NCBI GenBank assembly: GCA_947311845.1
Contig: CAMZMU010000075.1
Coordinates: 20,125,366-20,189,365, forward strand
DNA length: 64,000 bases
Source: Poa pratensis
Lineage: Eukaryota; Streptophyta; Magnoliopsida; Poales; Poaceae
Direction of reading: 5' to 3'
Shown: positions 1 to 13,053 of the stretch, one piece after another
Layout: the number at the start of each line of letters is the position of its first letter
Position numbering within the stretch: position 1 is the stretch's first letter
The notes under the pieces: generated by a model
Databases searched by the model: none
What the model was told of the DNA's origin: nothing
Seen by the model: the letters and a program-made list of their open reading frames with translations, nothing else
Program-made: the position numbers and the translations under genes

Positions 1-1754
1 CAGTTAGAACTTGGTATGAAATGCAGGACTAAGTAGACTAGTTCAAGAAGATAATCATATATATGATGTTTTATGCATGTAAGCTTAGGATTTCTTCTAA
101 ATATGAAACATGGGGTACCTGTAACCTGGAATAGGATCCAGTCTTAAATCCATGAGTGCCAGCTCTTATAGGAGTGTTCTCCTGTATTTTATTGTCCTGT
201 GTGAAAATATGAATGTAGACGCAGATGTCGAATTTGTTCTGACCTCCTGACTAGCTCCTTTTATCTGTATATATGCTGTTACAATAAGCTCTGTCTAGCA
301 CCTTCACCTTTTTTTTGGACGCAGTAAACGGTGGAACTTGAGGATGGTAGGGAATAAGATTGGCGCAGGTGGTGTGAGGCAATGAGTCATAAAGATGTTG
401 CTCTGAAGTTTGATGTGCCATTAACACCTAATAGCTGTCGTTTCTCCGTATGCACATGATATGCTGCTTTAGGGTCATACACTCCCTAGTCCTGATATGT
501 GATTGCTACTCGACAGCGATGTATATGGGTTCAAACTTCAAACTGACAACCCATATCTTGGGCTCTTGGCTAAGGTCGGATGTTCTTGCACTCGACAGAT
601 AATCCTTATTACACTTGCATGTATGAGATGTGAACATGAGCAGGAGCAACATGAGTGAATATGTGCCTTTGCAATAGTATTGATCTCTTGTTAGAAAGAG
701 CAAAAGTAAATGCAATATTAATTGATGAGAACATTCTTTTGGCAATGGTATGTGGTATATGCAATAATTAAATATCGATCCAATTGGTTCTTGATTTATT
801 GTGGAAACAGGAAATCACTTGAGAAGTATTTTAATTTGTATGTACCCTGAGACTTTCTGTGTTTCGTTAACACTGGAATTGTTGCTATGTTTGAGGAGTT
901 AGAACTAAGATATGAACTGTAGTTATGCTAGATAAGTTGTTGGTGCCAAATTTTGTTCAGACAAACACAAGTTCTTGTAGATGCAGGTTAATCACAACTT
1001 CAGATATTAAGGACTGGAGGTGGAGTATTTTCTTCCCAGTTTCATATAAGACCACATGTATGTATGCTATTTTTTCTGCAGTATGGCCATACATTGAAAC
1101 CAGTGTTCAAACTATTGGCACTTATATTTGATTTATTGGCATGCTAAATTCTAGTACGTGGGAGTAACCACTGCAATTGCTTTATAGAATGTTGTGGAAT
1201 TGTATTACCTATCCATACCAACCAGGGGGGGAATATCTGAAAGATTGTCTGCTCACAAGTGTTCGTAATAATGTAAATACTACTATTTGGGTATATTTAA
1301 GATGGGCCATAGAGGCATAAAGTGTACAATTTTTTTTCAGGTACTCCTACTTAGACACAAGTTCTAGACACAAGTTAGATCCATCTATTTCTACTGCTTT
1401 ATTATGGATGAGCACTCATCCCCTTTACAATGTCCGATAATACATTACATGCATAATGGCCTTTTCATTTCCTTTTAGCGTATAGCAATGTGTACAATCA
1501 ATTTGGTGATTTTCATATCAACACGATTACGCAATAAAACAGCTAATCAAAGGCACCTTCATATAAGAAACACAAGATATGAGTAGGAAAATTTGATAAG
1601 AGATTTTAATGCGTGGCTTCCTGCCGATAGCCCAAAGAATAAAGCAGATTCACATTATCTAAATAGTTATGCTCTCATATTGTCTTTCTGGTGGTAACTC
1701 GATGTGTGCGACCCTAATGTCCCATGGACCTAACATGGTATGAAAATAATGTAG
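1..1754. other. Host sequence, no gene recognised
   Basis: AT-rich sequence with only short open frames and no protein motif I recognise. It may be intron, UTR or intergenic DNA of a gene that starts outside the window. A possible splice acceptor (TTTGCAG) followed by a short open stretch occurs nearby at about 2050-2160, but I could not assign it to a family. I see no transposon ends here. Confidence 0.4.
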
Positions 1755-1772
1755 TTTGCTGTTTCATGTAAG

Positions 1773-1951
1773 AAGGGGAGCCTTGGCGCAGCGGTAAAAG
1801 CTGCTGCCTTCTGACCATGAGGTCACGGGTTCAAGTCCTGGAAACAGCCTCTTGCAGAAATGCAGGGAAAGGCTGCGTACTAAAGACCCAAAGTGGTCGG
1901 ACCCTTCCCCGGACCCTACGCAAGCGGGAGCTACTGCACCGGGCTGCCCTT
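1773..1951 (+). mobile_element. Au SINE (tRNA-derived SINE)
   Basis: The head is tRNA-like with RNA polymerase III promoter boxes: box A TGGCGCAGCGG at 1784-1794 and box B GGTTCAAGTCC at 1828-1838. The body matches the Au SINE known from wheat relatives, including GGTCGGACCCTTCCCCGG and CACCGGGCTGCCC followed by a short T run. It is flanked by an 18-bp direct repeat, TTTGCTGTTTCATGTAAG, at 1755-1772 and 1952-1969, a target-site duplication made by LINE machinery. The near-perfect duplication suggests a fairly young insertion. Confidence 0.93.
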
Positions 1952-2261
1952 TTTGCTGTTTCATGTAAGTTGTATATGCTTGGTAAAGCTCAGGGACTTT
2001 TGCACCATTGTGACCCGATGCAACATGTTGCACGAGCCCTGAGTAGTGAAGGTGTTTGCAGACAGACAATTCCTTTACAAAATGAAACCGAAGGAAGCAT
2101 GAGTTGGAAGCTGAAATGGGTGCAGATTGCACAAGGCCGCTTGAGCCTGAGCAATTAACGAAACCCCCTTGACTGACTAGGGCACTAGGCAGTAGGGATG
2201 ATAGCCAGTGTGTATGTGACTCGATGCCATAGACAGGTAGCTGTTTCAGCATAGATATTGT

Positions 2262-2379
2262 TGTTAAGAATATGTCTCGTGTATAGTATTAGGTCCTTCT
2301 AGACTAGGTTGGCCCAAGGCCCATAAATCCCTATGTATACTGTTTCCCTTTCTGAGTAAATGATTTGGCATTTCAGTTG
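2262..2379 (+). repeat. Left LTR of the copia element
   Basis: It begins TGTTAAGAATATGTCTCG and aligns to the right LTR up to CATTTCAGTT. The expected LTR end (AACA) and most of the primer-binding site are missing. The sequence continues GAGCTGAGG, which fits the tail of a TGGTATCAGAGC tRNA-Met-type site after a deletion of about 12 bp across the LTR/PBS junction. Confidence 0.8.
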
Positions 2380-3037
2380 AGCTGAGGCCATCTCCACCGT
2401 AGCCCTAGCCTTCCTCACCTCATCGCCGCCGGCGAGCCGCCGGCAGCAGCTCCCGTCGCGTTCGCTGAGTCCAGGTTGGACTCGTGTGTAGCCGCCATCT
2501 CCCGCTGCGTAGACATCAGCACGAGCCCAGGTCGGACTTGGCGCTGCTGCCGTATCCCGTATCCCGTATCCCGTCGCGCCGGCCGCACGAGTTCAGGTGG
2601 GACTCGTGCTCCGGCTGCTTCCTTCCGCCATGTGGCTGCAAGGTCAGGTCGTGCCTCTCCATCACCCGCCAGCCCCCCGGGATTTTTTTGCGGCTGCTGC
2701 TGCTCTGCTTTGTTAGCTGTTGTTCAGCTGCTACTCATTTATGCTGTGGCTGCTGCTAGTGTGTTCCTGCTGTGCCCGTTCTTGCTCCTCGTCGAAGTGA
2801 AGTAGAACCCACCTCTGCGTTTTCCTCAAGCTGCAGTGTTGATAGTGTGCTGCTGCTGGTGGTTGGTTCTTGTCAAGTTGTACAAGCCCCAATCGTGTGC
2901 CCAAGCTGATGTTGCTGCTCGTGTGCTTCTGCTTAGCATCCATCCCAGGTCGTATTGCTAGCAGTCCCAGACTCCAGTCTTGTATCTGCTCTGCTGTAGG
3001 CCTTGCAGGCTACAACCGTTGAGACACCATGAATTCT

Positions 3038-3717
3038 TTTTTTTTTGCGGTAAAAACTTCCGATCTATTCATCAACTGTCAAGGTAGTAAAAAGAACGCA
3101 AGAAGTAACCAAAATTACATCCAGATTCGTAGACCACCTAGCGACGACTACAAGCACTAGAACAAGCCGAAGGCGCGCCGCTGTCATCGCCCCTCCATCA
3201 CCGGAGCCGGGCAAAACTTGTTGTAGTAGACAGTCGGGAAGTCGTCGTGCTAAGGCCCCACAGGACCAGCACACCAGAACAGCAACCGTCGCCGATGAAG
3301 AGAAGCGTAGATCAGAAGGATCCAAACTGTAGACACACGAACAAAGACGAACGAAGACCGGATCCAATCGGATCCACCGAAGACAAACACCGACCGAATT
3401 CCGCGAGATCCGCCGGAGACACACCTCCACACGCCCTCCGACGACGCTAGACGCGCTGCCGGAACGGGGGCTAGACGGGGAGAACCTTATTCCATCTTCA
3501 GGGAGCCGCCGCCGCTTCATCTCCCTAAATAGGACACACAACCTAACCAAACACAAAAAAACATATGAGAACGGAGACCTCCCGCCGGCAAGGACCGGGA
3601 TCCACCGCGCCACCATGGCCTAAGGGCCACGGAGGCGAGATGGATCGGCGGCGGCGCCGACAGGAGGCAGGAAAACCCTCGTCGCCTTGAGTCGCTACTC
3701 GCTAGCCCTCGTATGAC
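3038..3717 (-). mobile_element. Poly(A) retroposon inserted in the copia element (minus orientation)
   Basis: A 680-bp insertion that reads on the minus strand from a GC-rich 5' end to a poly(A) tail, seen as a T run at about 3037-3046. It is flanked by the 14-bp target duplication ACACCATGAATTCT at 3024-3037 and 3718-3731. A minus-strand open frame of about 180 codons (3065-3616) has no domain I recognise. The structure shows LINE-mediated insertion; whether this is a 5'-truncated LINE, a SINE-like family or a processed transcript is unresolved. Confidence 0.82.
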
Positions 3718-6346
3718 ACACCATGAATTCTAATGGTACACTTGGTCCTAGTCCTGGCCCGTGTCATGATTTTTCAGTTCCGGCTGATGTTTTGGAATCT
3801 TTTGCAACACAGCTAAGTCAAATTAACAATCAGTTGGGCAATCTTCAGTCCAAGTTACAACAACTACAAGCCTTATCTGATGGATCCGTTGGAGGTCATG
3901 TTCCATCATGCTCGGTTTCAGGTGCTGTTGTTCCTTAGGTGCTGGACTCTGGAGCTTCTTTTCGTGTGACATCCGACAGCTCTTGCCTTACATCATGTCG
4001 TCCTGTAGGGGATGATGCTTGTGTTCATACAGCAGATGGCACTCCATGCAAGGTCACTCATAAAGGGACTCTTTCTACCTCTCAGTTTGCAGTTTCAGAT
4101 GTATCCTTGGCTCCTAAGCTCTCGATGAACCTTATGTCCGTTGGTCAGTTGGCTGACATAAATTATTTCGGTGGATTTGATGGCATCTCTTGTTATGTAC
4201 AAGATCGTCACAGCGGGAAGATCATTGGTACTGGTCATCGCCGTAGAGGATCCACATCCCTCTACGAGATTGACATGTTGCATCTTCCTTCAGCTTCTGC
4301 ATCGTCTGTGTTTCCCTCTACTGCATCAACATCGAGGTCCACTTCATCGCTTTCGTTTGCCCAGTGGCATCATCGTTTGGGGCATCTATGTGGTTCTCGT
4401 CTATCTAGTCTTGTTCATCAGCAGGGTGTTTTGGATCGTGTTCACGTAGATGTTGGTTTCCATTGTAAGGGTTGTAAACTAGGGAAACAGGTACAACTCC
4501 CATATCCTTCTAGCACTACTTGTTCTAGTCGTCCTTTCGATTTAGTGCACTCTGATGTATGGGGTCCATCTCCTTTTGTATCGAAGGGTGGCCATAAGCA
4601 CTATGTTATCTTTGTTGACGATCACTCCCGGTATACTTGGGTCTATTTTATGAAACACCGTTCTTAGTTGATTTCTATATATCAAGCTTTCACACGCATG
4701 GTCCGTACACAGTTCTCTAGTGCTATTCGTATTTTTCGTTCTGATTCGGGAGGAGAGTATTTGTCTACAGCTTTTCGTGATTTTCTCTCTTCTGAGGGCA
4801 CCCTTCTTCAACTTTCATGCCCTGGTGCTCATGCTCAGAATGGTGTTGCAGAGCGTAAGCACCGTCACATTACTGAGACAGCGCGTACCCTACTGATTTC
4901 CTCATTTGTCCCTACTCATTTTTGGGGTGAAGCTATCTCAACGGCGGTCTATCTCATCAATATCCAGCCTTCCTCTCGTCTTCAGGGCAAATCTGCTGGT
5001 CAGGTTCTGTTTGGTTCCCCTCCCACATATAACCATCTTCGTGTCTTTGGTTGTACCTGCTATGTTCTTTTAGCATCTCGTGAGCGTACCAAGCTCACTG
5101 CACAATCTGCTGAGTGTGTTTTTCTTGGATATAGTCTTGAGCATAAGGGTTATCGTTGCTATGATCCTTCTGCTCATCGCATTCGCTTTTCTCGTGATGT
5201 CACTTTTGCTGAAGATCAACCCTTCTTCCATTCAGCTTCCACACGACCATCATTCTCCACTTCTTTGGAGTCTACCTCATTTCTCTCACTGCCACCTATC
5301 TTCTCTTTGGACGAGTCAGTCTCTGATCAGCCACCGCCACCACCATCTGATTCATCTTTATCACCACCACTTGCACGCTCACCTTCATCGCCGCCATCTC
5401 CACCCTCTTCTACACCAGCCCCACCATCTTCTCCTCCAGCCCGTTCTTCACCAGCTCCACCTTTCTTAGATGCTTTTCCTTTCCATTACAGTCGACGTTC
5501 CAAAATTCTCTCCGATATTCAGTCTTGTATTCCTATGTTTTCTGCTCCTCCAACCAGTACCACTGATCCTAGCATTGACGGCTTCTCTCAAACAATCAGA
5601 TATGCTCTTCGTGATCGTTCCTCTCTTGATCTTCCAACCAGATATAGGAATGATTTTGTAGGAGCAGCTCATGAGCCTAGTACTTATCAAGAGGCAATGG
5701 TATTACCAGAGTGGCAGCTAGCTATGTCGGAGGAGCTTGCAGCCCTAGAGGGTACTAGTACATGGGATCTTGTACCTTTACCTCCTACATCTGTCCCTAT
5801 CACTTGTAAATGGGTGTACAAAGTAAAAACCAAGTCAGATGGTTCTGTGGAACGATATAAGGCTCGCCTTGTTGCAAGAGGTTTTCAACAAGCTCATGGG
5901 AGAGATTATGATGAGACCTTTGCTCCAGTTGCTCACATGACTTCTGTTTGCACTTTGATTGATGTGGCTGCGGCTCGATCATGGAAAATTTCCCAGATGG
6001 ATGTGAAGAATGCTTTCCTTCATGGTGACCTACATGAGGAAGTTTATATGCATCCACCTCCAGGTGTTGAGGTTCCATCAGGTCATGTATGTCGCTTTCG
6101 AAAGGCTCTTTATGGGCTGAAGCAAGCTCCTCGTGCTTGGTTTGAGCGGTTCAGTTCTATGGTACGAGCTGCTGGCTTCTCTTCTAGCGAGCATGATCCT
6201 GCCCTTTTCATTCATACATCTAAGCATGGTCGTACTTTGCTTCTACTCTATGTAGATGACATGCTGATTACAGGAGATGATCTTGAGTACATTGCTTTTG
6301 TTAAGAAGAAGTTGAGTGAACAATTCAAGATGTCTGATTTGGGGTC

Positions 6347-7865
6347 TGATAACCCCCAAGAGCAGGGGATCACTGTAGCACCTCTCAATGTGGAAGTAGG
6401 GTATCGATCCGCAAGATCAAGAAGGAAAAGTTATCTATTCCCTACAACTAAAGTGTCACAAGTTTTAGTTGATTATGCACTGAACAGGTTTAAAGAACAA
6501 GATGGTTGATTTAATGGATGGAAGTTTAATGTAACAAAACAAGAATGTAAAAGTGTCCCAATCCTCTTCAATGCAAGAGGACAAGACAAAGGTTTTCTCT
6601 TATAGAAACAATGGACATGGGTTCATGGGTTCACTCAATCCTCTCTCCCATCTATGGTGATTATCATGTTATAGATAAAAAGTACACACAATTGTCATGC
6701 TTTAATGGTAAACTTTATGACGGCTACATGTCCTAAAACACATAGTTGAAAGAAAATAATCATTTGTGTTGCTAGGTCACCCTCGTAAGGCTAGCGTGGT
6801 TTGTTGTCACTCCCACATCATACTTCTTCCTTTTTACCCCAGATAAAGGATGTTGGGCTGTATTGTGTCACTCAATACATATGCCGTTGTCACATCGGCC
6901 ATCCCGTACCTACATACATCATACTTCATAATGGACAATATTCTAAACACTAGTGCAATGATTCATATTTCGTGTGCATGACCACATCTCTCTCATCTAT
7001 CTACACTTGGTGGTGTCAATCACCTCATGACATGGATAAACAAAGCATTATGCATAAATCGAACCATCACATGCATCATAGAATATCTCCAAAGTATGAC
7101 AAGTCATAAAAGATCCAACACAACGGTAAATGCATAACAAATATCATCTCATACCACAATATCCACCATAGGAATTACATAGATAGATCCATACTTATGC
7201 AAGGCACATCATATGGACTTCAACAATGATCATACATAGAGAGATTAGATCAAGTTACCACCACAAACCCAAAGTCCAGGGGGTGGACTACTCCCCCTTC
7301 ATCATGGTGATGATGGTGGAGATGTTGGAGAAGATGGAGACCACCCCGGCAGCGCCCCGCCGGAGTTTTCCCCCTCCAATCTGCAGCTCCAGGTCTTCTG
7401 TTTCGTGGTTTTGTGTTTCTGCGGCGCTCCTTCCGAAAGCCGTCGGGGGGCTATTTTTATAGTCGTTTTTAGGTCAAGACGAGGCTCGGGGAAGAAGATC
7501 GACGGCATCGGAGGCTCGAGGCCAGATAGGGGGTCCCACGTGGCCAAGGAATCTGGCGCGTGGGCCCACCTCTTTCGGCCCTCGGGTCTCCGTTTGTTCG
7601 CTTCCTTCGCTCCTACGCTTCGTTCCTTCCAAAAACTGATCCCCGCAAAATATTAGGTCATTTGGACGTCGTTTGGGTCCCTGAAACATCAAAATATAGA
7701 AAATAGGGTTTTCTGCCAGTGCAGGGTTAATTCCAGAAAAATAGGGAAACTGTGAAATATTCCCAAAATCAATATAAAACAATGATATAACCCTTATATG
7801 ATGCAAATATGATTGAAATATAAGTAATATAATGCAAAGTTCATGTATGCATTTTACATGCATCA
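6347..7865 (-). repeat. 3' LTR of the gypsy-type element (complete)
   Basis: 1519 bp from TGATAACCC to GCATCA. On the minus strand it contains a TATA box (CTATAAAAATAG at 7462-7451). Open frames inside it are LTR sequence rather than genes. Confidence 0.85.
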
Positions 7866-10161
7866 ACATCCCCAAGCTTAACCTATACTCGTCCTCGAGT
7901 ATGAAGGTGATAAAACTAACATGGACTTTGCTTTTTAATACTATCAATGGATATCAAAGATGATTACTATTGCTACATAGAGTCAAATGATTCATTCTTC
8001 AAAGGAATAGCAATATACAAGATAGATTATGAAGTGATATCAAATATTCAATGTAAGGATGTTCAATGATAATTCACAAAGTGTAACATAGAAGAAAGTA
8101 CTATGGACCAAATGTATGCATAATGAAAAGTAAAACATCCTATAATGGTCATAGAGTATTCTTGTAAATCTGAATATAAAAGGTGGACACTTTGGAAAGA
8201 TATATAAATAAGTAGAGGTAAAACATGAATAAGTTTCATCTAGCTTCCAAATGCTTCTACTTAAGTTAATGTTTGCAATGTGGTATCCATTGGTGTGGAG
8301 CTCTCATTACCCCTATCATAGCATCTTGAATGGTTAAAGTTTAAAGTGAAAGCAAATATGAGTAGTGTGCTTGACAAAGTATGGGTTGAATGCCTCATGC
8401 CCCGTGAATACGAGTACCTACACCACGGTGTTACTCAACTCGGGCCACAAAGCAAGTTCAAGTTAAAGTCATTGTAAGTAATATAATAGCGTCATCAAGA
8501 GCGTCAACTGGGGTACCTCTTGCCTCAGGACATGGAAACTAGCCCATGTCAAAATGACAAGACAAACAGACAATGAACAATCTCAGCACTCTTTTATTTA
8601 CTATTTGTATAGCTTTTTATTATGACGTGCATCACTGAATGTTCACTTTGGTGCGCTGTAAATTTCCACCATGAATGATGCATGGCTTAGGTTAGCGGCC
8701 CAGGCGTCTCTCTAGCCATTTATACAAACTCCTCAAACTTACTAAGTTTCCGCATTTATTTGGCACCATGATAAGCATCCATAAACAAAAGTACATGATA
8801 TCAACTAAATATAATTAAGAGCACGTTGAAAGCTTGCCATGTGACAGCACATATGAGCTAACTCCCAACCAAGACTCTTGTCAAGCATACAACTTCATAA
8901 TTTTAATCACAATGGTTCATGTTTATTAAGTGCAATAAAAGTAAAGTGTGCATCAAGTTCGTGAGAGCTTTTTAACCAACTTTCCCATAACAATCAATAA
9001 CATAAGCATTTTAATTTGGAAACATAGATAATACAATATAACATGATAAACATACTCGGAATAGCATTAAGCTAATAGGTAGATATGGTGGACTCACTGG
9101 AAAACTTTGGTTGAAGGTGTTGGAAAACAAGTTTTTACTTGTTGGAATTTTTGGGCTAGCAAAAGGGAGAAAGTTGACCGTCTAAATGCATGCATAAGTG
9201 TCCATAGAACTAATCAATCCATGTTAAACAAAGTAAAGTAACATTCAGCATCAAAACATGAATAAAAGATAGCTCTTGATAAAACACTTGCAAATTAATA
9301 CTCATTAAAAAGCACATGAATCATGCAACTATATGTATCTTTTTGAATCAACTCAAACATCCCTTTCCCAATCTTTTTAATAGCATCCAACTTAATTCAA
9401 CCCAAATTTCCAGTAGCTCTCTCATAACATAAATGATAGTGGTGGTCTCAAAAAAAAAAATTCAAACCGAAATAAAAAAAATAAAAGACGCTCCAAGTTT
9501 ATGCGATAAAGTGCATTGATCGAAAAACAGAAGTTAGACGTGTGCAAACCGAGAGTGTGTTGGTCCAGTGGGGTTGTCTTCACATCCCCAAGCTTATGGT
9601 CTTCACCATCCTTGGATAGCTCTTGGTGCATCTCCTCTAATCCCTGTGAAAAAACTTCAAAACACCGTTTCTCCATTTCTTTTCTGTGGGGTGACATTAG
9701 TAGTGATAGATAATGAATTGCTTGCTGCATAAAATCCTTAAACAAAAATTCATATAAATGTCCAGAAAGTGTATAATGTTGTATGCTTTCTCATAAACTC
9801 AAATCAATCAAAAAGATTCAAGTTAAAAGTTCAAAGAATGCATCAAACAAAATGGGACAGAATCTGTCCAGAAAAACAGCAGCAGCAAAACGCATTTTCT
9901 ACCCTACTTAAATATGTCGAAAAAATCTGAAAAATTCACGCTTACAGAGGATGAAAAGTTGCAACTACAGTTCAAATCTCAGCTCATTCGGAGTTACAGA
10001 ATAGAAATGAAAAATCATACCGTGCACAGATTCGTGCTGGAATAAAATCTCCGAATACAAATAGCAACCTTTTCAAACCAAAACGGGTAAAACTTGGCAC
10101 TTTATTTAGACTCTATTAAACACTAAGATGAAAACTTTATTACTATGGAGTAAAATGGCAA
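7866..10161. other. 3' non-coding internal region of the gypsy-type element
   Basis: AT-rich sequence between the acidic ORF and the 3' LTR with no sustained reading frame. It starts with the pyrimidine-rich ACATCCCCAAGCTT, whose complement is the purine tract expected next to a 3' LTR. A run of A residues at about 9450-9485 is the only other notable feature. Confidence 0.6.
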
Positions 10162-11745
10162 CTAAATACCAAGGTCCCAAGGTGTGCTCATGCCAATCAA
10201 GATAATGATCAAGTCAAAGCATGGCAAAAAGCAACACAAGATATGGAAACAATGGCAACGAAGTCTCACTTTCTTCCTATGCATGGGCATTTTATAGATG
10301 AATGAATCACAGCACACAAAAGTATAACCACGCATATTACCAGTTGATGTGTACAACCTATAATTTTCACAAGCATAAGGAGGGCACTTGTCACCTCCTC
10401 TTTCATAGTAGTTGCAATCACTAGAAGCAAATTCATCAATATAACTATGTGGATCATGCAACTTAGATACTTTAGGCACATAAAGAGGGTCATTGATTTT
10501 GTTATGGAATTCATTAGCATGCTTTCCTCTTTCAAAATAATTGCAAGAAACATCATAAACATTATTGTTGTGGGTGTAATGGTTATTAGTGCAAGATGAT
10601 TTCAGCCCACATAAGTATTTTTCAACATATGAAAACTTCTCCTCTAAGGTGTGAATGGGAGAGCTCAAGAAAAATGTAGGACTAGCATGAATAGGAGTGT
10701 CATTACAACTAGAGATTACCCCATCACTATTTGTGTTCCCACATAAAGTAGTAACTATTTCTAAGTGTGGAGATTTATCAAGTAAATTAGGACCATCATC
10801 TAGAGTACTATCATATAGCGAATTGGGTATAGTAGGAGCAATAGTAGAATCATCTTCTCCTAAGGCGTTTTGCACCCAGCCATTATGTGAATCATTAAAA
10901 GAAGTGTGCATATTGATATCTTGTTTAAATGTAGATTCATCATAAGGTTCATTATTATTAGCAATTTTAATTTCATCAACCCCTTCCACAGGTAGTATTA
11001 TGTCACAAGGTGGGTCATCTAATGATTTATCATAAAACATATCCAACCCATATTCCTCATTATCTTTAAAATCATTATCAATGATGTTCTCATTAAGCAT
11101 AGGTTGATCTTCCTCATCATCATCAGAATCATAAAAAGAAAATCTATCATAAATATCATCATCAATAAAAGTTTGAGTTTGATTTTCAACCTCATATGTG
11201 GATGATGGAGGTGGCGCCTCATTTGCTTCCTCCTCTAGTTCATCATTTCCTTCATCCTTTTGCTCTTCATTGTCCTCCTCTTGGGGCTGCATGGGCATCC
11301 CCAAGCTTAGGCTTTTGTCATCTTCTTCCTGCAAAATATTATAGCTTTCTTGGGCAGCTCTCTTCCTTGTGTCAACAACATAGATATTTTCATTAAATTC
11401 AACTATGCAGAGATCAAGGATAGTGGCAATCAAAACTTTAAATTGAGAAGCTATAGGGCAGGTTTCATGTTCATCAATGAAGGTGTATAATTCATAGGCT
11501 GCCATAAAAATAACAAATTGCTCTACTTCTTCCATCCCTAAGTGAGCATAATTCCATGTATGATAAGTTGCAATAATATGTTCTTTATTGGAAGGGCATT
11601 GGAATTCAAAGTGTCTAAAGTATTCAGAGCAACAAATTTGTTCCTCGTGATAATTAAGCAGCCCACTAGCAATTTTATTTAGAAGCTCTATGTAGCCTCC
11701 TAATCTTTTCCCTTCATTTGATTTTCTAAATTCAGCAGCTATCAT
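10162..11745 (-). CDS. Acidic accessory protein of the gypsy-type element
   Basis: Open for about 527 codons from the first ATG (11745); the frame continues upstream into the LTR without an ATG. It is very rich in Asp and Glu (residues about 150-280), with Cys/Tyr motifs in the C-terminal half (CNYFERG and CNYYERGG) and a hydrophobic C-terminus. No gag, protease or polymerase motif is present. Extra ORFs between pol and the 3' LTR are known in several Triticeae gypsy families, and this is probably one, brought next to the 5' LTR by the deletion. Its N-terminus may therefore be truncated. Function unknown. Confidence 0.6.
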   Translation of the reverse strand: MIAAEFRKSNEGKRLGGYIELLNKIASGLLNYHEEQICCSEYFRHFEFQCPSNKEHIIATYHTWNYAHLGMEEVEQFVIFMAAYELYTFIDEHETCPIASQFKVLIATILDLCIVEFNENIYVVDTRKRAAQESYNILQEEDDKSLSLGMPMQPQEEDNEEQKDEGNDELEEEANEAPPPSSTYEVENQTQTFIDDDIYDRFSFYDSDDDEEDQPMLNENIIDNDFKDNEEYGLDMFYDKSLDDPPCDIILPVEGVDEIKIANNNEPYDESTFKQDINMHTSFNDSHNGWVQNALGEDDSTIAPTIPNSLYDSTLDDGPNLLDKSPHLEIVTTLCGNTNSDGVISSCNDTPIHASPTFFLSSPIHTLEEKFSYVEKYLCGLKSSCTNNHYTHNNNVYDVSCNYFERGKHANEFHNKINDPLYVPKVSKLHDPHSYIDEFASSDCNYYERGGDKCPPYACENYRLYTSTGNMRGYTFVCCDSFIYKMPMHRKKVRLRCHCFHILCCFLPCFDLIIILIGMSTPWDLGI

Positions 11746-11751
11746 GGCGTT

Positions 11752-13053
11752 TTCAATGCAAGAGGACAAGACAAAGGTTTTCTCTTATAGAAACAATGGA
11801 CATGGGTTTATGGGTTCACTCAATCCTCTCTCCCATCTATGGTGATTATCATGTTATAGATAAAAAGTACACACAATTGTCATGCTTTAATGGTAAACTT
11901 CTATGATGGCTACATGTCCTAAAACACATAGTTGAAAGAAAATAATCATTTGTGTTGCTAGGTCACCCTCGTAAGGCTAGCGTGGTTTGTTGTCACTCCC
12001 ACATCATACTTCTTCCTTTTTACCCCCAGATAAAGGATGTTGGGCTGTATTGTGTCACTCAATACATATGCCGTTGTCACATCGGCTATCCCGTACCTAC
12101 ATACATCATACTTCATAATGGACAATATTCTAAACACTAGTGCAGTGATTCATATTTCGTGTGCATGACCACATCTCTCTTATCTATCTACACTTGGTGG
12201 TGTCAATCACCTCATGACATGGATAAACAAGGCATTACGCATAAATCGAACCATCACATGCATCATAGAATATCTCCAAAGTATGACAAGTCATAAAAGA
12301 TCCAACACAACGGTAAATGCATAACAAATATCATCTCATACCACAATATCCACCATAGGAATTACATAGCTAGATCCATACTTATGCAAGGCACATCCTA
12401 TGGACTTCGACAATGATCATACATAGAGAGATTAGATCAAGTTACCACCACAAACCCAAAGTCCAGGGGTGGACTACTCCCCCTTCATCATGGTGATGAT
12501 GGTGGAGATGTTGGAGAAGATGGAGACCACCCCGGCAGCGCCCCGCCGGAGTTTTCCCCCTCCAATCTGCAGCTTCAGGTCTTCTGTTTCGTGGTTTTGT
12601 GTTTCTGCGGCGCTTCCTTCCGAAAGCCGTCGGGGGGCTATTTTTATAGTCGTTTTTAGGTCAAGACGGAGGCTCGGGAAGAAGATCGACGACATCGGAG
12701 GCTCGAGGCTCAAGATAGGGGTCCCACGCGGCCAAGGAATCTGGCTGCGTGGGCCCACCTCATTCGGCCCTCGGGTCTCCGTTTGTTCGCTTCCTTCGCT
12801 CCTACGCTTCGTTCCTTCCAAAAACCGATCCCCGCAAAATATTAGGTCATTTGAACGTCGTTTGGGTCCCTGAAACATCAAAATAAGAAAATAGGGTTTT
12901 CTGCCAGTGCAGGGTTAATTCCAGAAAAATAGGGAAACTGTGAAATATTCCCAAAATCAATATAAAACAATGATATAACCCTTATATGATGCAAATATGA
13001 TTGAAATATAAGTAATATAATGCAAAGTTCATGTATGCATTTTACATGCATCA
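11752..13053 (-). repeat. 5' LTR of the gypsy-type element (inner end deleted)
   Basis: About 1300 bp closely similar to 6567-7865. The first 220 bp of the left copy (6347-6566) are missing here, so the LTR's inner end, the primer-binding site and the start of the internal domain were lost in one deletion that fuses the LTR to the acidic ORF. The minus-strand TATA box is kept at 12649-12638. Confidence 0.83.

Larger units (their letters stand above)
6347..13053 (-). mobile_element. Gypsy-type (Sabrina/Sukkula-like) LTR retrotransposon, minus orientation, lacking gag-pol
   Basis: Outer ends are TGATAACCCCC at 6347 and CATGCATCA at 13053. The 5-bp target duplication GGGTC lies at 6342-6346 and 13054-13058, inside the copia reverse transcriptase. 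Two long direct repeats (6347-7865 and 11752-13053) are the LTRs. On the minus strand a TATA box in the LTR and a purine-rich AAGCTTGGGGATG next to the 3' LTR (at about 7866) give the orientation. No gag, RT or integrase is visible; only an acidic ORF remains. The end motifs resemble barley/wheat Sabrina- or Sukkula-type elements from memory; the family name is tentative. Confidence 0.88.

Noticed and set aside
1777..1850. tRNA-like sequence with A and B boxes
   Set aside because: It is the head of an Au SINE with a target duplication; the cloverleaf is not complete and no mature tRNA is expected.
7474..7947. Minus-strand ORF of 157 codons, and the similar one at 12474-12881
   Set aside because: Both are in the paired LTRs of the gypsy-type element and overlap the TATA/leader region.
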